From NCBI GenBank assembly GCA_023262335.1, contig JALRBE010000028.1, forward strand, positions 1-13,686: 13,686 nucleotides of DNA. Reading direction: 5' to 3'. A program made the position numbers and the translations under genes. Shown here piece by piece: positions 6,901 to 13,686 of the stretch (the first letter of the stretch is position 1; the number at the start of each line of letters is the position of its first letter). The DNA is from Candidatus Saccharimonadia bacterium. GTDB lineage: Bacteria; Patescibacteriota; Saccharimonadia; Saccharimonadales; Saccharimonadaceae. The notes below the pieces were generated by a model. The model was not told where the DNA came from, ran no database searches, and saw only the letters and a program-made list of their open reading frames with translations.

Positions 6901-9429
6901 ATGGATGAAAACACGACACAGAACGACGCGCCAGTAGAAAGCGACCTTCCGATCGAAGGCGAAGTCGTAACCGAAACAACAGGGCTCGAACACCGTACGC
7001 TCGAAAAAGTGATGGAAGACAATTTCTTCCGCTACTCGATGAGCGTCATCATCGAACGCGCCCTCCCGGACGTGCGAGACGGCCTGAAGCCGGTGCATCG
7101 CCGCATCATGTATTCCATGAACCAGAACGGCAACCGCTCAGGCAGCAAGTTCGTCAAAAGCGCCTTGATCGTCGGTGACGTGATGGGTAAGTACCATCCG
7201 CACGGCGACAGCGCCATTTATGATTCGATGGTGCGTTTGGCACAACCATGGTCGCTGCGATACCCGATGATCGACGGCCAGGGCAACTTCGGCTCGATGG
7301 ACGGCGACCCTGCGGCCGCCATGCGCTACACTGAGGCCCGCATGCAGAAAGTCGCTGACGAGATGCTTGCCGACATCGACAAGGAAACCGTTGAATTCCG
7401 CGACAACTACGACAGCTCACGACAAGAACCTGTCGTGCTCCCTGCGAAGGTACCTAACCTGCTGCTGAACGGCCAGATTGGTATCGCTGTCGGCATGGCG
7501 ACGAACATTCCGCCGCATAACCTTGGCGAGCTGGTGGACGCGTCGATCGAGCTTATCGACAACGAACACGCGACCATCGACGACCTCATGAAACACGTCA
7601 AGGGACCTGACTTCCCAACGGGCGCCGTGGTATACGGCGGCGCGCCGATGAAGCAGGCGTACCTGACCGGCCGTGGCAGTGTCATGATTCGTGCCATCGC
7701 CGATATCGTCGAGACCAAGAAGGGACGGCACCAGATCGTCGTAACCGAAGTTCCTTATGGAGTCAACAAAGCGTCTCTGATCGAGAAAATCGCCGAACTG
7801 GTAAAAGACAAGAAAATCAACGGCATCAGCGATCTTCGTGACGAAAGCGCGCGCGGCAAAGTGCGCGTAGTAATCGAGCTCAAAAAGGATGCGTACCCGA
7901 AGAAGTTGCTTAACCAACTCTACAAACAGACGGCGCTACAAACCAGCTTCAATTTCAACATGTTGGCGCTGGTCGACGGTATCCAGCCGCGTACGCTCGG
8001 TCTGCAGGAGATGCTTGGCGAATTCATCAAACACAGGCAACAGGTGGTGCGCCGTCGGACTGAGTTCGAACTGCGCAAGGCACGTGAGCGCGCGCATATC
8101 TTGGAAGGCTACAAAATCGCGCTGGATCATATCGACGAAGTCATCAAGACGATTCGTGCGAGCAAGACGCAGGACGAAGCAGAAAAAGCATTGATTGCTA
8201 AGTTTAAACTCAGCGAAATTCAAGCAAAAGCCATTTTGGCCATGCAGCTTCGTCGATTGACCGGCCTCGAGCGTGAGGCGATCGAGAACGAACTGAACGA
8301 GTTGCTGGCGCAGATCAAGCGCTTCGAGGAGATTTTGGCTGATGAAAAGGAAATCCTTGGAATCATCAAGACCGAACTCCTTGAGATGAAAGAGAAATAC
8401 GGCGACGAGCGTCGCAGTCAGATTATCGCTCATGAGCTTGGCAAGTTCAGCGACGAGGAGCTGATTCCAGAGGAAGACAGCGTGATTCTGCTGACGACCG
8501 AGAATTATATCAAGCGTACGCTGCTCAGCGAATACCGCCGCCAAAATCGTGGTGGCAAGGGTAAGCGTGGCATGACGACCAAAGAGGAAGACATCATTGA
8601 CCACCTGGTACCGGCAAGCACGCACGACTACCTTCTGTTCTTCACGAACAAGGGTCGCGTGTTCCGCTTGAAGGCGTACGAAGTGCCTGCTGCCAGCCTC
8701 GCTGCCAAGGGTGTCGCTGCAGTCAACTTGCTACAGTTGCAACCAGAGGAGAAAATCACCTCTATCATCAAGAGCGAAAAGAATGCCAAGGATGACGGCT
8801 ATCTCTTCATGGCGACCAGCAAGGGTACGATCAAGAAGACACCGTTCAAGGACTACGCGAACATCCGTACGAACGGTTTGATCGCTATTCGCCTGGATGA
8901 TGGCGACGAATTGAAGTGGATACAGCGTACGACCGGTGAGCATGATGTTATTATCTCGACATCTGCCGGTCAGGCGATTCGTTTCAGCGAAAAGGATGCT
9001 CGACCAATGGGCCGCGCGGCGCGCGGTGTCCGCGGTGTCCGCTTGCGCCCGAACGATAGCGTCGTCGGTATGGATATCGTGTCGAACAACGAACGCAGCC
9101 TGTTAGTCATTAGCGAGCAGGGGTATGGCAAAGCGACCAAGGTCGCGAACTTCCCAAGTCATAAGCGCGGTGGGGTCGGTATCAAGGCGGCGGTCGTGAC
9201 CGCCAAAACGGGTCCTATCATCGACGTGCGAACGCTTGAAGAGGATGCCAGTGAGATATTGATTATCTCTAAGAAGGGACAGACGATCCGTATCGGCTTG
9301 AAGGATATTCCGACGCTGGGTCGTACGACGCAGGGTGTTCGTATCATGAAACTCGGCGACAGCGATGCCGTGTCTTCGCTCGGGGTCATGCCGGAGCAGC
9401 CGGCTGACGAAGAGACGGTCGAGGAATAG
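6901..9429 (+). CDS. gyrA: DNA gyrase subunit A
   Basis: 842-aa GyrA, the DNA cleavage and wrapping subunit. After an acidic N-terminal extension of about 30 residues, the winged-helix/tower domain begins with FRYSMSVIIERALPDVRDG. The active-site tyrosine is Tyr143 in AAAMRYTEARM. The quinolone-resistance region GKYHPHGDSAIYDS has the sensitive-type Ser104 and Asp108 (E. coli Ser83 and Asp87). The C-terminal domain shows six propeller repeats (phrases like LLFFTNKGRVFRLK and LIISKKGQTIRIG) and the GyrA box QNRGGKG (548-554), which identifies GyrA rather than ParC. The protein ends in an acidic tail. The start at 6901 is chosen for its AGGAG; an in-frame ATG at 6883 would add six residues. The gene is second in the operon, and the PAP2 gene starts three bases after its stop. 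Confidence 0.97.
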   Translation: MDENTTQNDAPVESDLPIEGEVVTETTGLEHRTLEKVMEDNFFRYSMSVIIERALPDVRDGLKPVHRRIMYSMNQNGNRSGSKFVKSALIVGDVMGKYHPHGDSAIYDSMVRLAQPWSLRYPMIDGQGNFGSMDGDPAAAMRYTEARMQKVADEMLADIDKETVEFRDNYDSSRQEPVVLPAKVPNLLLNGQIGIAVGMATNIPPHNLGELVDASIELIDNEHATIDDLMKHVKGPDFPTGAVVYGGAPMKQAYLTGRGSVMIRAIADIVETKKGRHQIVVTEVPYGVNKASLIEKIAELVKDKKINGISDLRDESARGKVRVVIELKKDAYPKKLLNQLYKQTALQTSFNFNMLALVDGIQPRTLGLQEMLGEFIKHRQQVVRRRTEFELRKARERAHILEGYKIALDHIDEVIKTIRASKTQDEAEKALIAKFKLSEIQAKAILAMQLRRLTGLEREAIENELNELLAQIKRFEEILADEKEILGIIKTELLEMKEKYGDERRSQIIAHELGKFSDEELIPEEDSVILLTTENYIKRTLLSEYRRQNRGGKGKRGMTTKEEDIIDHLVPASTHDYLLFFTNKGRVFRLKAYEVPAASLAAKGVAAVNLLQLQPEEKITSIIKSEKNAKDDGYLFMATSKGTIKKTPFKDYANIRTNGLIAIRLDDGDELKWIQRTTGEHDVIISTSAGQAIRFSEKDARPMGRAARGVRGVRLRPNDSVVGMDIVSNNERSLLVISEQGYGKATKVANFPSHKRGGVGIKAAVVTAKTGPIIDVRTLEEDASEILIISKKGQTIRIGLKDIPTLGRTTQGVRIMKLGDSDAVSSLGVMPEQPADEETVEE

Positions 9430-9432
9430 CAT

Positions 9433-9861
9433 ATGATCGAGCCGTCACCATACATTATCGCCGTGATAATCGCTTGGGTGGCGGCTCAGGGCACGAAGTA
9501 TCTTATTCACGCCATAAAAACGCGCAGCCTTACGGCGTTCCGTCAGCTGTATATTTCGGGTGACATGCCAAGCAGTCACAGTGCCACCACCGTTGCTTTG
9601 GCGACCGTAGTCGCACTTCGTGACGGCACTGGCAGCGCGGTGTTCGCGGTGGCAGCGTTGTTCGCGGCCATCGTCATGTACGACGCGGTGATGGTCCGCC
9701 GCTCATCAGGCGAGCAGGGCGGGGCAATCGTCGCGCTGATCGACGAACTGAAAAGCAAAATACGTCCGCCGCGTGCCGCGAAAGGCCATGAGCCACTTGA
9801 GGTGGCTGTCGGGTTCTGCATGGGCGTGGCTATTGGCGTCATCGTCGCCTTTACCTTTTAG
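9433..9861 (+). CDS. Divergent PAP2 (DUF212) family membrane protein
   Basis: 142-aa small membrane protein of the divergent PAP2/DUF212 family (B. subtilis YuiD-like), related to PAP2 phosphatases but with no established substrate. The family signature is visible: GDMPSSHSATTVAL (43-56), then a helix leading to IVMYDAVMVRR (80-90), then GHEPLEVAVG (118-127). Candidate active-site residues are His49, Arg89, Arg90 and His119, by analogy with PAP2 motifs. Hydrophobic helices cover about 7-25, 51-62, 68-85 and 122-141. AGGA lies seven bases before the ATG, inside the end of gyrA, and only three bases separate it from the gyrA stop, so it is the third gene of the gyr operon. Lipid-phosphate hydrolysis is a reasonable guess, but phosphatase activity cannot be assumed for this family. 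Confidence 0.88.
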   Translation: MIEPSPYIIAVIIAWVAAQGTKYLIHAIKTRSLTAFRQLYISGDMPSSHSATTVALATVVALRDGTGSAVFAVAALFAAIVMYDAVMVRRSSGEQGGAIVALIDELKSKIRPPRAAKGHEPLEVAVGFCMGVAIGVIVAFTF

Positions 9862-9863
9862 CA

Positions 9864-9893
9864 TTCAAAAAACTTACGGTTATGCTGTACACT
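9864..9893 (+). promoter_or_regulatory. Weak candidate promoter for the pilus cluster
   Basis: The 47-base gap after the PAP2 gene is AT-rich. TTCAAA (9864-9869) and TACACT (9888-9893) are 18 bases apart, each matching four of six consensus positions. It would give the pilin cluster its own transcription start, but read-through from the gyr operon is equally possible since no terminator is evident. Confidence 0.3.
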
Positions 9894-9908
9894 AGAAGTG
9901 GTTGGTGA

Positions 9909-12269
9909 ATGCCAATGATAAAAACGCATCGACAAAAAACAAAGAACAGATTAGGATTTATCCTTCAGGGCGGGTACATACTCCCGACCGTTATTGCGCT
10001 TGGCCTCGCGGTAGCAACGGTCAACGTCGTCGCTATGCGCGCAGTCACCGATGGCAGCACGCGCCTCATGACGCAGTATTACGACGTTCTGGCGCGCGAA
10101 GCGGCTCAGGCGGGCGTAGCCGCGGTCAAGGCCTGCGTGCTCAGCAAGCCTTCTTCGTGGGCGCAAACGGCAGCCACGCAAATCTCGAATACGCGGCCGC
10201 TAACGCCGATTACCGATTGCGACGGCGCGACCGACCCGGCAAAATCATCTAACCTTATAGTTGGCAGCAGTGCAACGGATGTCGAAACGACGTACCGGGT
10301 CGTGCAAATCGAGAAAGCCGCCGGCGCGACCACCATATACGTCACGTCTATCGGTGAGGCGCGAATCAAAGCCGGAGCTCGCGTCGTGTCTACGGTTTCG
10401 TCCACGGTCAAGGCCATGGCAACATCGGTCATGCCTGTCAGCGGACCGGTCAGCAAAGACATATCCATGGTCAGCACGGGGTTCGCGACGGCATGCGCCG
10501 TGACGAATCCGCCTGACAGCTCGGTCTATTGCTGGGGCAGCAACGCCAACCTGCAACTCGGGACCGGAAGGATCCCACCGACGACCGCGTATACGTACCC
10601 GGTAGGAGATGATTACAACAAGCCGATCGCCGTCGCGACGAACGCGGCGACCTTGCCGGCGATAAGCCGCTCAGGGTGTACGAATGGTCTTCCGGGATGT
10701 TTCGGCGGGACATACCGGCAGCCAAGCGTGCCCGAAGAACCTGCCAGCGCGCTAAGCGGCAAGGCGGTGACGAAAGTCAGCGTCGGCGCGACCCACGTGT
10801 GCGCGGTAGCGACCGATGTTGGGGGCGGTAACGGCAAAGCATACTGTTGGGGCAGGAACGGCAGCGGTCAGCTCGGTAACCAGTCTACGACGGATTCGCG
10901 CGTTCCCGTTCAAGTGAACGATACCGCTACCGCAAGTGCCCTTCGGGGCAAAACGGTCGTCGACGTGACGGCCGGCAACAATTTCTCCTGCGCCCGCACA
11001 CAGGACGGTATCGTGACCTGTTGGGGAGCGAACGGCAGCGGCCAGCTGGGTACGGATAACCGGACGAACAGTAATATACCGGTAAACGTGTCGCTGGGCG
11101 CCTACGAACCTGCCGTTCCTCGCTACTGCACGCAGTACTTGGGATTCCCGATCTCCCATATATGCCGTTTTTACAACGTTCCAGAGGCGATTCCTGAGAA
11201 ACCGGCGAGTGCCCTTATAGGCAAGCAGGTCAAGGCGCTCGCGACGCTCAAGGGTAGAACGGCGACGATGTGTGTGGTCACGACTGATAACAAGACTGTA
11301 TGCTGGGGGGAGAATTTTGCCGGCCAGGTCGGCAATGGGGCTGCGTTGCCTCCATCGGCAAGTGGCAATGGCTCCGCACGAAGTAGTAATGCGAACGCAT
11401 GTAGCCAGATAGAATCTTCGGCGAGAGCCGAAGCGGTCAGAGAAGCGGAATCGAACGCCAACGTCGATTCATACGTGATTCTTCGCCCTACGGAGGTGGT
11501 GACGAGCCTGGTCTTTGATTCCGTGAGCATATTTGGTGGTGATGACGGAGACGTGACGTATGTGGACGTCGTCGGTAAAGTGGCAACGACTGCGACTACC
11601 AGTCCAGATAAGTTGTTTAACTGGGGTGGGACGATCGAACGAGATGTGTCGTCAAGCTGTTCGAGAAACGGGGATACATATGGCAGTGATCACTCAAGCG
11701 CGACTGCTCGAGCAACCGTACGGTTCGCAGGACGCAGCACACCTTCGACCACCCCGCTATATAGCCTTGTGACGAACGCGCCGCTGAACGGCCGGTTAGG
11801 ACTGACGGCCGGCAATCCTGTGCGAGGTATCTTCTGCGCGACGGTACTGAGCATGAACCAGCCATATTGTGATAGCCACAACGGTACGGCGAACAAGGGT
11901 GAGCTCGGCAATAATTATTCGTGCACTCCCGGGTTTAGCGGTTTTGTTTATAATAGCTGTAGTAGCAGATGGGCCACCCCGCAGTCTGTCAGGCTGGATA
12001 TCGCGGCCGATACGAGCGGTCCGTCTACTCCTGTGAATATAAGCAGCAGGCCGATCACGAGCATCGATTCGACAGGGAACGGGTTCACGTGTATGGTCGC
12101 GCAAGCATCTGCGTGGTGTTGGGGACTGGGTGACGCCGGTCAAATAGGCGACGGCGCGAACGCGAACAGGCGGGTGCCGACGGCGGCCAATTATTCCGAC
12201 AGCGCCATTCGCGTAAACGGTACGAGCGGCGGCGATCCGGCGAGTTGGGAAAACCCGCTGTGGTTCTGA
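9909..12269 (+). CDS. Pilin-like N-terminus fused to a seven-repeat RCC1-type propeller
   Basis: 786-aa protein with a basic start, then GG-YILPTVIALGLAV and a hydrophobic helix (about 23-43). This matches PilX/PulK-like minor pilins in which the usual Glu at +5 is missing (Thr here); cleavage after Gly22 is plausible. A short helical pilin-like stretch follows, with AREAAQAGVAAVKAC. From about residue 190 there are seven RCC1-like repeats, marked by CWG or related motifs at Cys208, Cys313, Cys371, Cys465, Trp572 (Asn-Trp-Gly), Cys654 and Cys737. Most are followed by a (G/A/L)Q(L/V/I)G phrase, and in six of the seven a second cysteine sits 10-18 residues upstream, suggesting one disulfide per blade. 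Large insertions separate several blades. It is probably exported and surface-held by pilus assembly; ligand unknown. An alternative start at ATG 9915 has GGTGA six bases upstream and may be the true one. It overlaps the next pilin gene. Confidence 0.85.
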   Translation: MPMIKTHRQKTKNRLGFILQGGYILPTVIALGLAVATVNVVAMRAVTDGSTRLMTQYYDVLAREAAQAGVAAVKACVLSKPSSWAQTAATQISNTRPLTPITDCDGATDPAKSSNLIVGSSATDVETTYRVVQIEKAAGATTIYVTSIGEARIKAGARVVSTVSSTVKAMATSVMPVSGPVSKDISMVSTGFATACAVTNPPDSSVYCWGSNANLQLGTGRIPPTTAYTYPVGDDYNKPIAVATNAATLPAISRSGCTNGLPGCFGGTYRQPSVPEEPASALSGKAVTKVSVGATHVCAVATDVGGGNGKAYCWGRNGSGQLGNQSTTDSRVPVQVNDTATASALRGKTVVDVTAGNNFSCARTQDGIVTCWGANGSGQLGTDNRTNSNIPVNVSLGAYEPAVPRYCTQYLGFPISHICRFYNVPEAIPEKPASALIGKQVKALATLKGRTATMCVVTTDNKTVCWGENFAGQVGNGAALPPSASGNGSARSSNANACSQIESSARAEAVREAESNANVDSYVILRPTEVVTSLVFDSVSIFGGDDGDVTYVDVVGKVATTATTSPDKLFNWGGTIERDVSSSCSRNGDTYGSDHSSATARATVRFAGRSTPSTTPLYSLVTNAPLNGRLGLTAGNPVRGIFCATVLSMNQPYCDSHNGTANKGELGNNYSCTPGFSGFVYNSCSSRWATPQSVRLDIAADTSGPSTPVNISSRPITSIDSTGNGFTCMVAQASAWCWGLGDAGQIGDGANANRRVPTAANYSDSAIRVNGTSGGDPASWENPLWF

Positions 12270-12700
12270 CCGAGCAGCCGTCTGAAAACTCGGCAGGTGG
12301 CTTTACGATCGTCGAGGTCGTGGTAACGCTGGCCGTGCTCGGGCTGCTTATCGCCAGCTTTTTCCAAAGCTACATGCTGGTCGAGTCCCAAAGGGTGTCA
12401 GTCGCCCGCCAGGCGACGGCAAACGACGTGGCCTATTCCAACCTGCGCAAGTTCGCGACGCTCTCATCCAGCTCCGTCGCATGCAATGCCTCAGGAACTG
12501 AATTGGTGTTTACTCCCGAAACGACGACAGGGGCAAGTGGCATAACCAGCCAAACGGTCACCGCGTATCCGGTAGGGGACTGCGTGACAACGACCGCTCC
12601 TGCGTCGTTTCCTGCCGGAGGCGCGAAAATCGAGTCGAAAGTAGTCTATGATAAAGGTAAAGAGGTAGTTCATGCGAGTATCGTCACTGTCGCCAATTAA
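12260..12700 (+). CDS. Type IV prepilin-like (minor pilin) protein
   Basis: 146-aa protein with a class III prepilin signature: a short leader ending Gly13-Gly14, then FTIVEVVVTLAVLGLL, with Glu at +5 (Glu19) and a hydrophobic helix. The prepilin peptidase would cut before Phe15, and the mature protein would be about 130 residues, small for a major pilin and typical for a minor pilin or pseudopilin. The C-terminal part is Thr/Ser/Ala-rich with two cysteines that may form a disulfide loop. The start is uncertain: GTG 12260 has GGGA nine bases upstream, while TTG 12245 in the same frame would add five residues. Either overlaps the end of the RCC1 gene (by 10 or 25 bases), pointing to coupled translation. 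It ends 29 bases after the next pilin gene begins. Confidence 0.85.
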   Translation: MVLTEQPSENSAGGFTIVEVVVTLAVLGLLIASFFQSYMLVESQRVSVARQATANDVAYSNLRKFATLSSSSVACNASGTELVFTPETTTGASGITSQTVTAYPVGDCVTTTAPASFPAGGAKIESKVVYDKGKEVVHASIVTVAN

Positions 12701-13535
12701 AGAGAAGGGATTCACGATCGTCGAAGTCATCGTGGTCCTTACTGTGGTCGGCATACTGACTTCCTTGGTACTTGGTCCTATCGGTGATTTCTATCAGGCA
12801 AACACGGTGTCATTAGGCCGCGCGACCAAAGAGTCCGATATCCGCGGCGTGCTCCGTCAGATCGAAAAGGACCTCACGAACAATAAGAACTTTTCCGACG
12901 CGTACACGGTGGCGGCGCCGCTGGGGGCCAAAGTCGGCTCGACTTGGGGAGCGAACTGGTCGTACAACGGCATGGGTGGCAACTATCCGGAGCGGCGAGT
13001 GCTTATCGCTTCTGTGCCGGCAACTTCGGCGCTTCCGAATAACGACCCGACAAACAGCCGGTATCCTATCTTCGCGACCACGGGCACGTGTCCTACGGAG
13101 CCGACGGCGTCGCTGGCAACCAACGTGGCGATCATTTACTATATGGCACCCGCACCAACCTCCAGCGCATCACAACCACCAAGTCAGAACAATCCGTATA
13201 ACCTATACAGGAGAACGATCGTTCCCGAGCTGACCGGCGGCGCGACGTATTGCTATGGCCGCACCCCGGCGCAAAAGACCACGTGCGCTCCCGGAGTGAC
13301 GAACACCGTGTGCCGCGGCATAGATGCCCTGCTTGTAAGCGATATTCGTTCGTTCGAGGTCGACTACTATTTAAGCCAAGATATCGCGACGACGATCAAC
13401 GGCGCGTATACCGTGACGCCTGCCAATCCGATAACAGATGCCAAGGCTATCCGTATTACTGCGAAAACGGGTCAGATCGTCAATGGCGCGGCCAGTACGA
13501 TCGAGGCCTCGATACGGATCAGTCGGACGTATTAA
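12672..13535 (+). CDS. PilW/PulJ-like prepilin-type minor pilin
   Basis: 287-aa protein with leader MRVSSLSPIKEKG, cleavage after Gly13, then FTIVEVIVVLTVVGIL with Glu at +5 (Glu18) and a hydrophobic helix. The body has an early basic and acidic helix region (RGVLRQIEKDL) typical of PilW/PulJ-type minor pilins, several cysteines, a tract rich in Pro, Ser, Gln and Asn near 160-175, and a C-terminal strand segment AIRITAKTG then IEASIRISR, the usual end of this group. AGAGG lies seven bases before the ATG, inside the previous gene, which it overlaps by 29 bases. It is the last gene of the pilus cluster, and a new promoter begins 20 bases after its stop. The large size suggests a tip-complex subunit rather than the major shaft pilin. 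Confidence 0.87.
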   Translation: MRVSSLSPIKEKGFTIVEVIVVLTVVGILTSLVLGPIGDFYQANTVSLGRATKESDIRGVLRQIEKDLTNNKNFSDAYTVAAPLGAKVGSTWGANWSYNGMGGNYPERRVLIASVPATSALPNNDPTNSRYPIFATTGTCPTEPTASLATNVAIIYYMAPAPTSSASQPPSQNNPYNLYRRTIVPELTGGATYCYGRTPAQKTTCAPGVTNTVCRGIDALLVSDIRSFEVDYYLSQDIATTINGAYTVTPANPITDAKAIRITAKTGQIVNGAASTIEASIRISRTY

Positions 13536-13555
13536 AAAAAGTCCTCCAATAACCC

Positions 13556-13584
13556 TTGACTCACGCAAGAATACGAGTTATGAT
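13556..13584 (+). promoter_or_regulatory. Strong sigma70-type promoter for a gene beyond the window
   Basis: TTGACT (13556-13561) and TATGAT (13579-13584) are exactly 17 bases apart, each matching five of six consensus positions. Transcription would start near 13591. With the gyrBA promoter it is one of the two best promoters here and faces a region without a recognisable coding frame, so its transcript is either a long leader or a noncoding or rRNA-type RNA. Confidence 0.75.
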
Positions 13585-13596
13585 GATTAACAGTCT

Positions 13597-13633
13597 GGTC
13601 GCCAGTCTTATTAGAAAGACAAAAGGCGATACC
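13597..13633 (+). promoter_or_regulatory. Structured 5' leader RNA, unidentified
   Basis: Directly after the predicted transcription start, TCGCC (13599-13603) pairs with GGCGA (13625-13629), flanked by GG/CC (13597-13598 with 13632-13633). Inside this, GTCTT (13605-13609) pairs with AAGAC (13616-13620) around a six-base loop. Two nested stems in 37 bases are unlikely by eye to be pure chance. A second GGCGA at 13656-13660 could compete for TCGCC. The only ATG start near the end is at 13670 (frame cut by the edge). I could not match it to a known riboswitch, RNase P, tmRNA or SRP core. An rRNA-operon leader or a cis-regulatory leader both fit. Confidence 0.4.
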
Positions 13634-13686
13634 CAACACATGCGAGAGTAAATTTGGCGAGTTGAACAGATGTTGTTACGCTGCTT

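Noticed and set aside
7936..8625. 229-codon open frame on the minus strand opposite gyrA
   Set aside because: Shadow of the GyrA coding frame; no domain, signal or start context.
12261..12269. UGA read as glycine (SR1/Gracilibacteria code) at the end of the RCC1 gene
   Set aside because: Reading through would run out of frame over the pilin start; gyrB and gyrA are full length with no in-frame UGA, so the standard bacterial code fits.
13525..13544. GGAC/GTCC stem after the last pilin gene
   Set aside because: Only four base pairs with a 12-base A-rich loop and no T-run following; not convincing as a terminator.
13591..13686. RNase P, tmRNA, SRP RNA or c-di-GMP riboswitch at the right edge
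   Set aside because: I could not find their conserved core sequences; only generic stems are visible and the region is cut by the window end.

Overview
The window looks like chromosome from a Patescibacteria/CPR bacterium, most likely Candidatus Saccharibacteria (TM7). I infer this from three things: a lone VirD4/TraG-like ATPase with a long Pro/Ala/Gln tail, the membrane protein starting MFRKLISNLPFSPAL (a family I associate with Saccharibacteria), and small type IV pilin-like genes around a compact gyrB-gyrA operon. Stops TAA, TAG and TGA are all used as real stops, so there is no sign of the UGA=Gly code of SR1/Gracilibacteria. Coding density is high, no gene-free stretch exceeds about 150 bases, and I saw no tRNA, rRNA body, insertion sequence or CRISPR.

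Layout. (1) 8-2950 (+) encodes a membrane-anchored conjugation/secretion-type ATPase. (2) 3007-4764 (-) holds two lineage-type membrane proteins in one probable operon: a 391-aa protein with an extracytoplasmic DUF11-like domain (4764-3589), then a 185-aa two-helix protein with a GTG start (3564-3007). They converge on the ATPase gene and diverge from gyrB. (3) 4765-4913 is the divergent control region, with a near-consensus sigma70-type promoter for gyrB and a weaker candidate facing the other way. (4) 4914-9861 (+) is the tight operon gyrB-gyrA-divergent PAP2 (DUF212), with gaps of 10 and 3 bases. (5) 9909-13535 (+) is a pilus cluster of three overlapping genes: a 786-aa protein with a pilin-like N-terminal helix and a seven-repeat, cysteine-paired RCC1-type propeller, then two prepilin-like proteins with FTIVE processing sites. 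(6) 13536-13686 has a near-consensus promoter followed by a structured, apparently untranslated leader whose gene lies beyond the window.

Functionally, gyrBA makes the two subunits of DNA gyrase. The pilus cluster probably builds the tip or a minor component of a type IV pilus, with the propeller as a candidate surface-binding head. That would suit an epibiotic lifestyle, but this is inference. The ATPase and the two minus-strand membrane proteins are envelope-associated, and their partners are not in the window. Points most worth a second look are the RCC1-pilin fusion, the natural Asn in GyrB where Asn is a known quinolone-resistance change in other bacteria, the small leader ORF overlapping gyrB, and the structured leader with competing pairings at the right edge.
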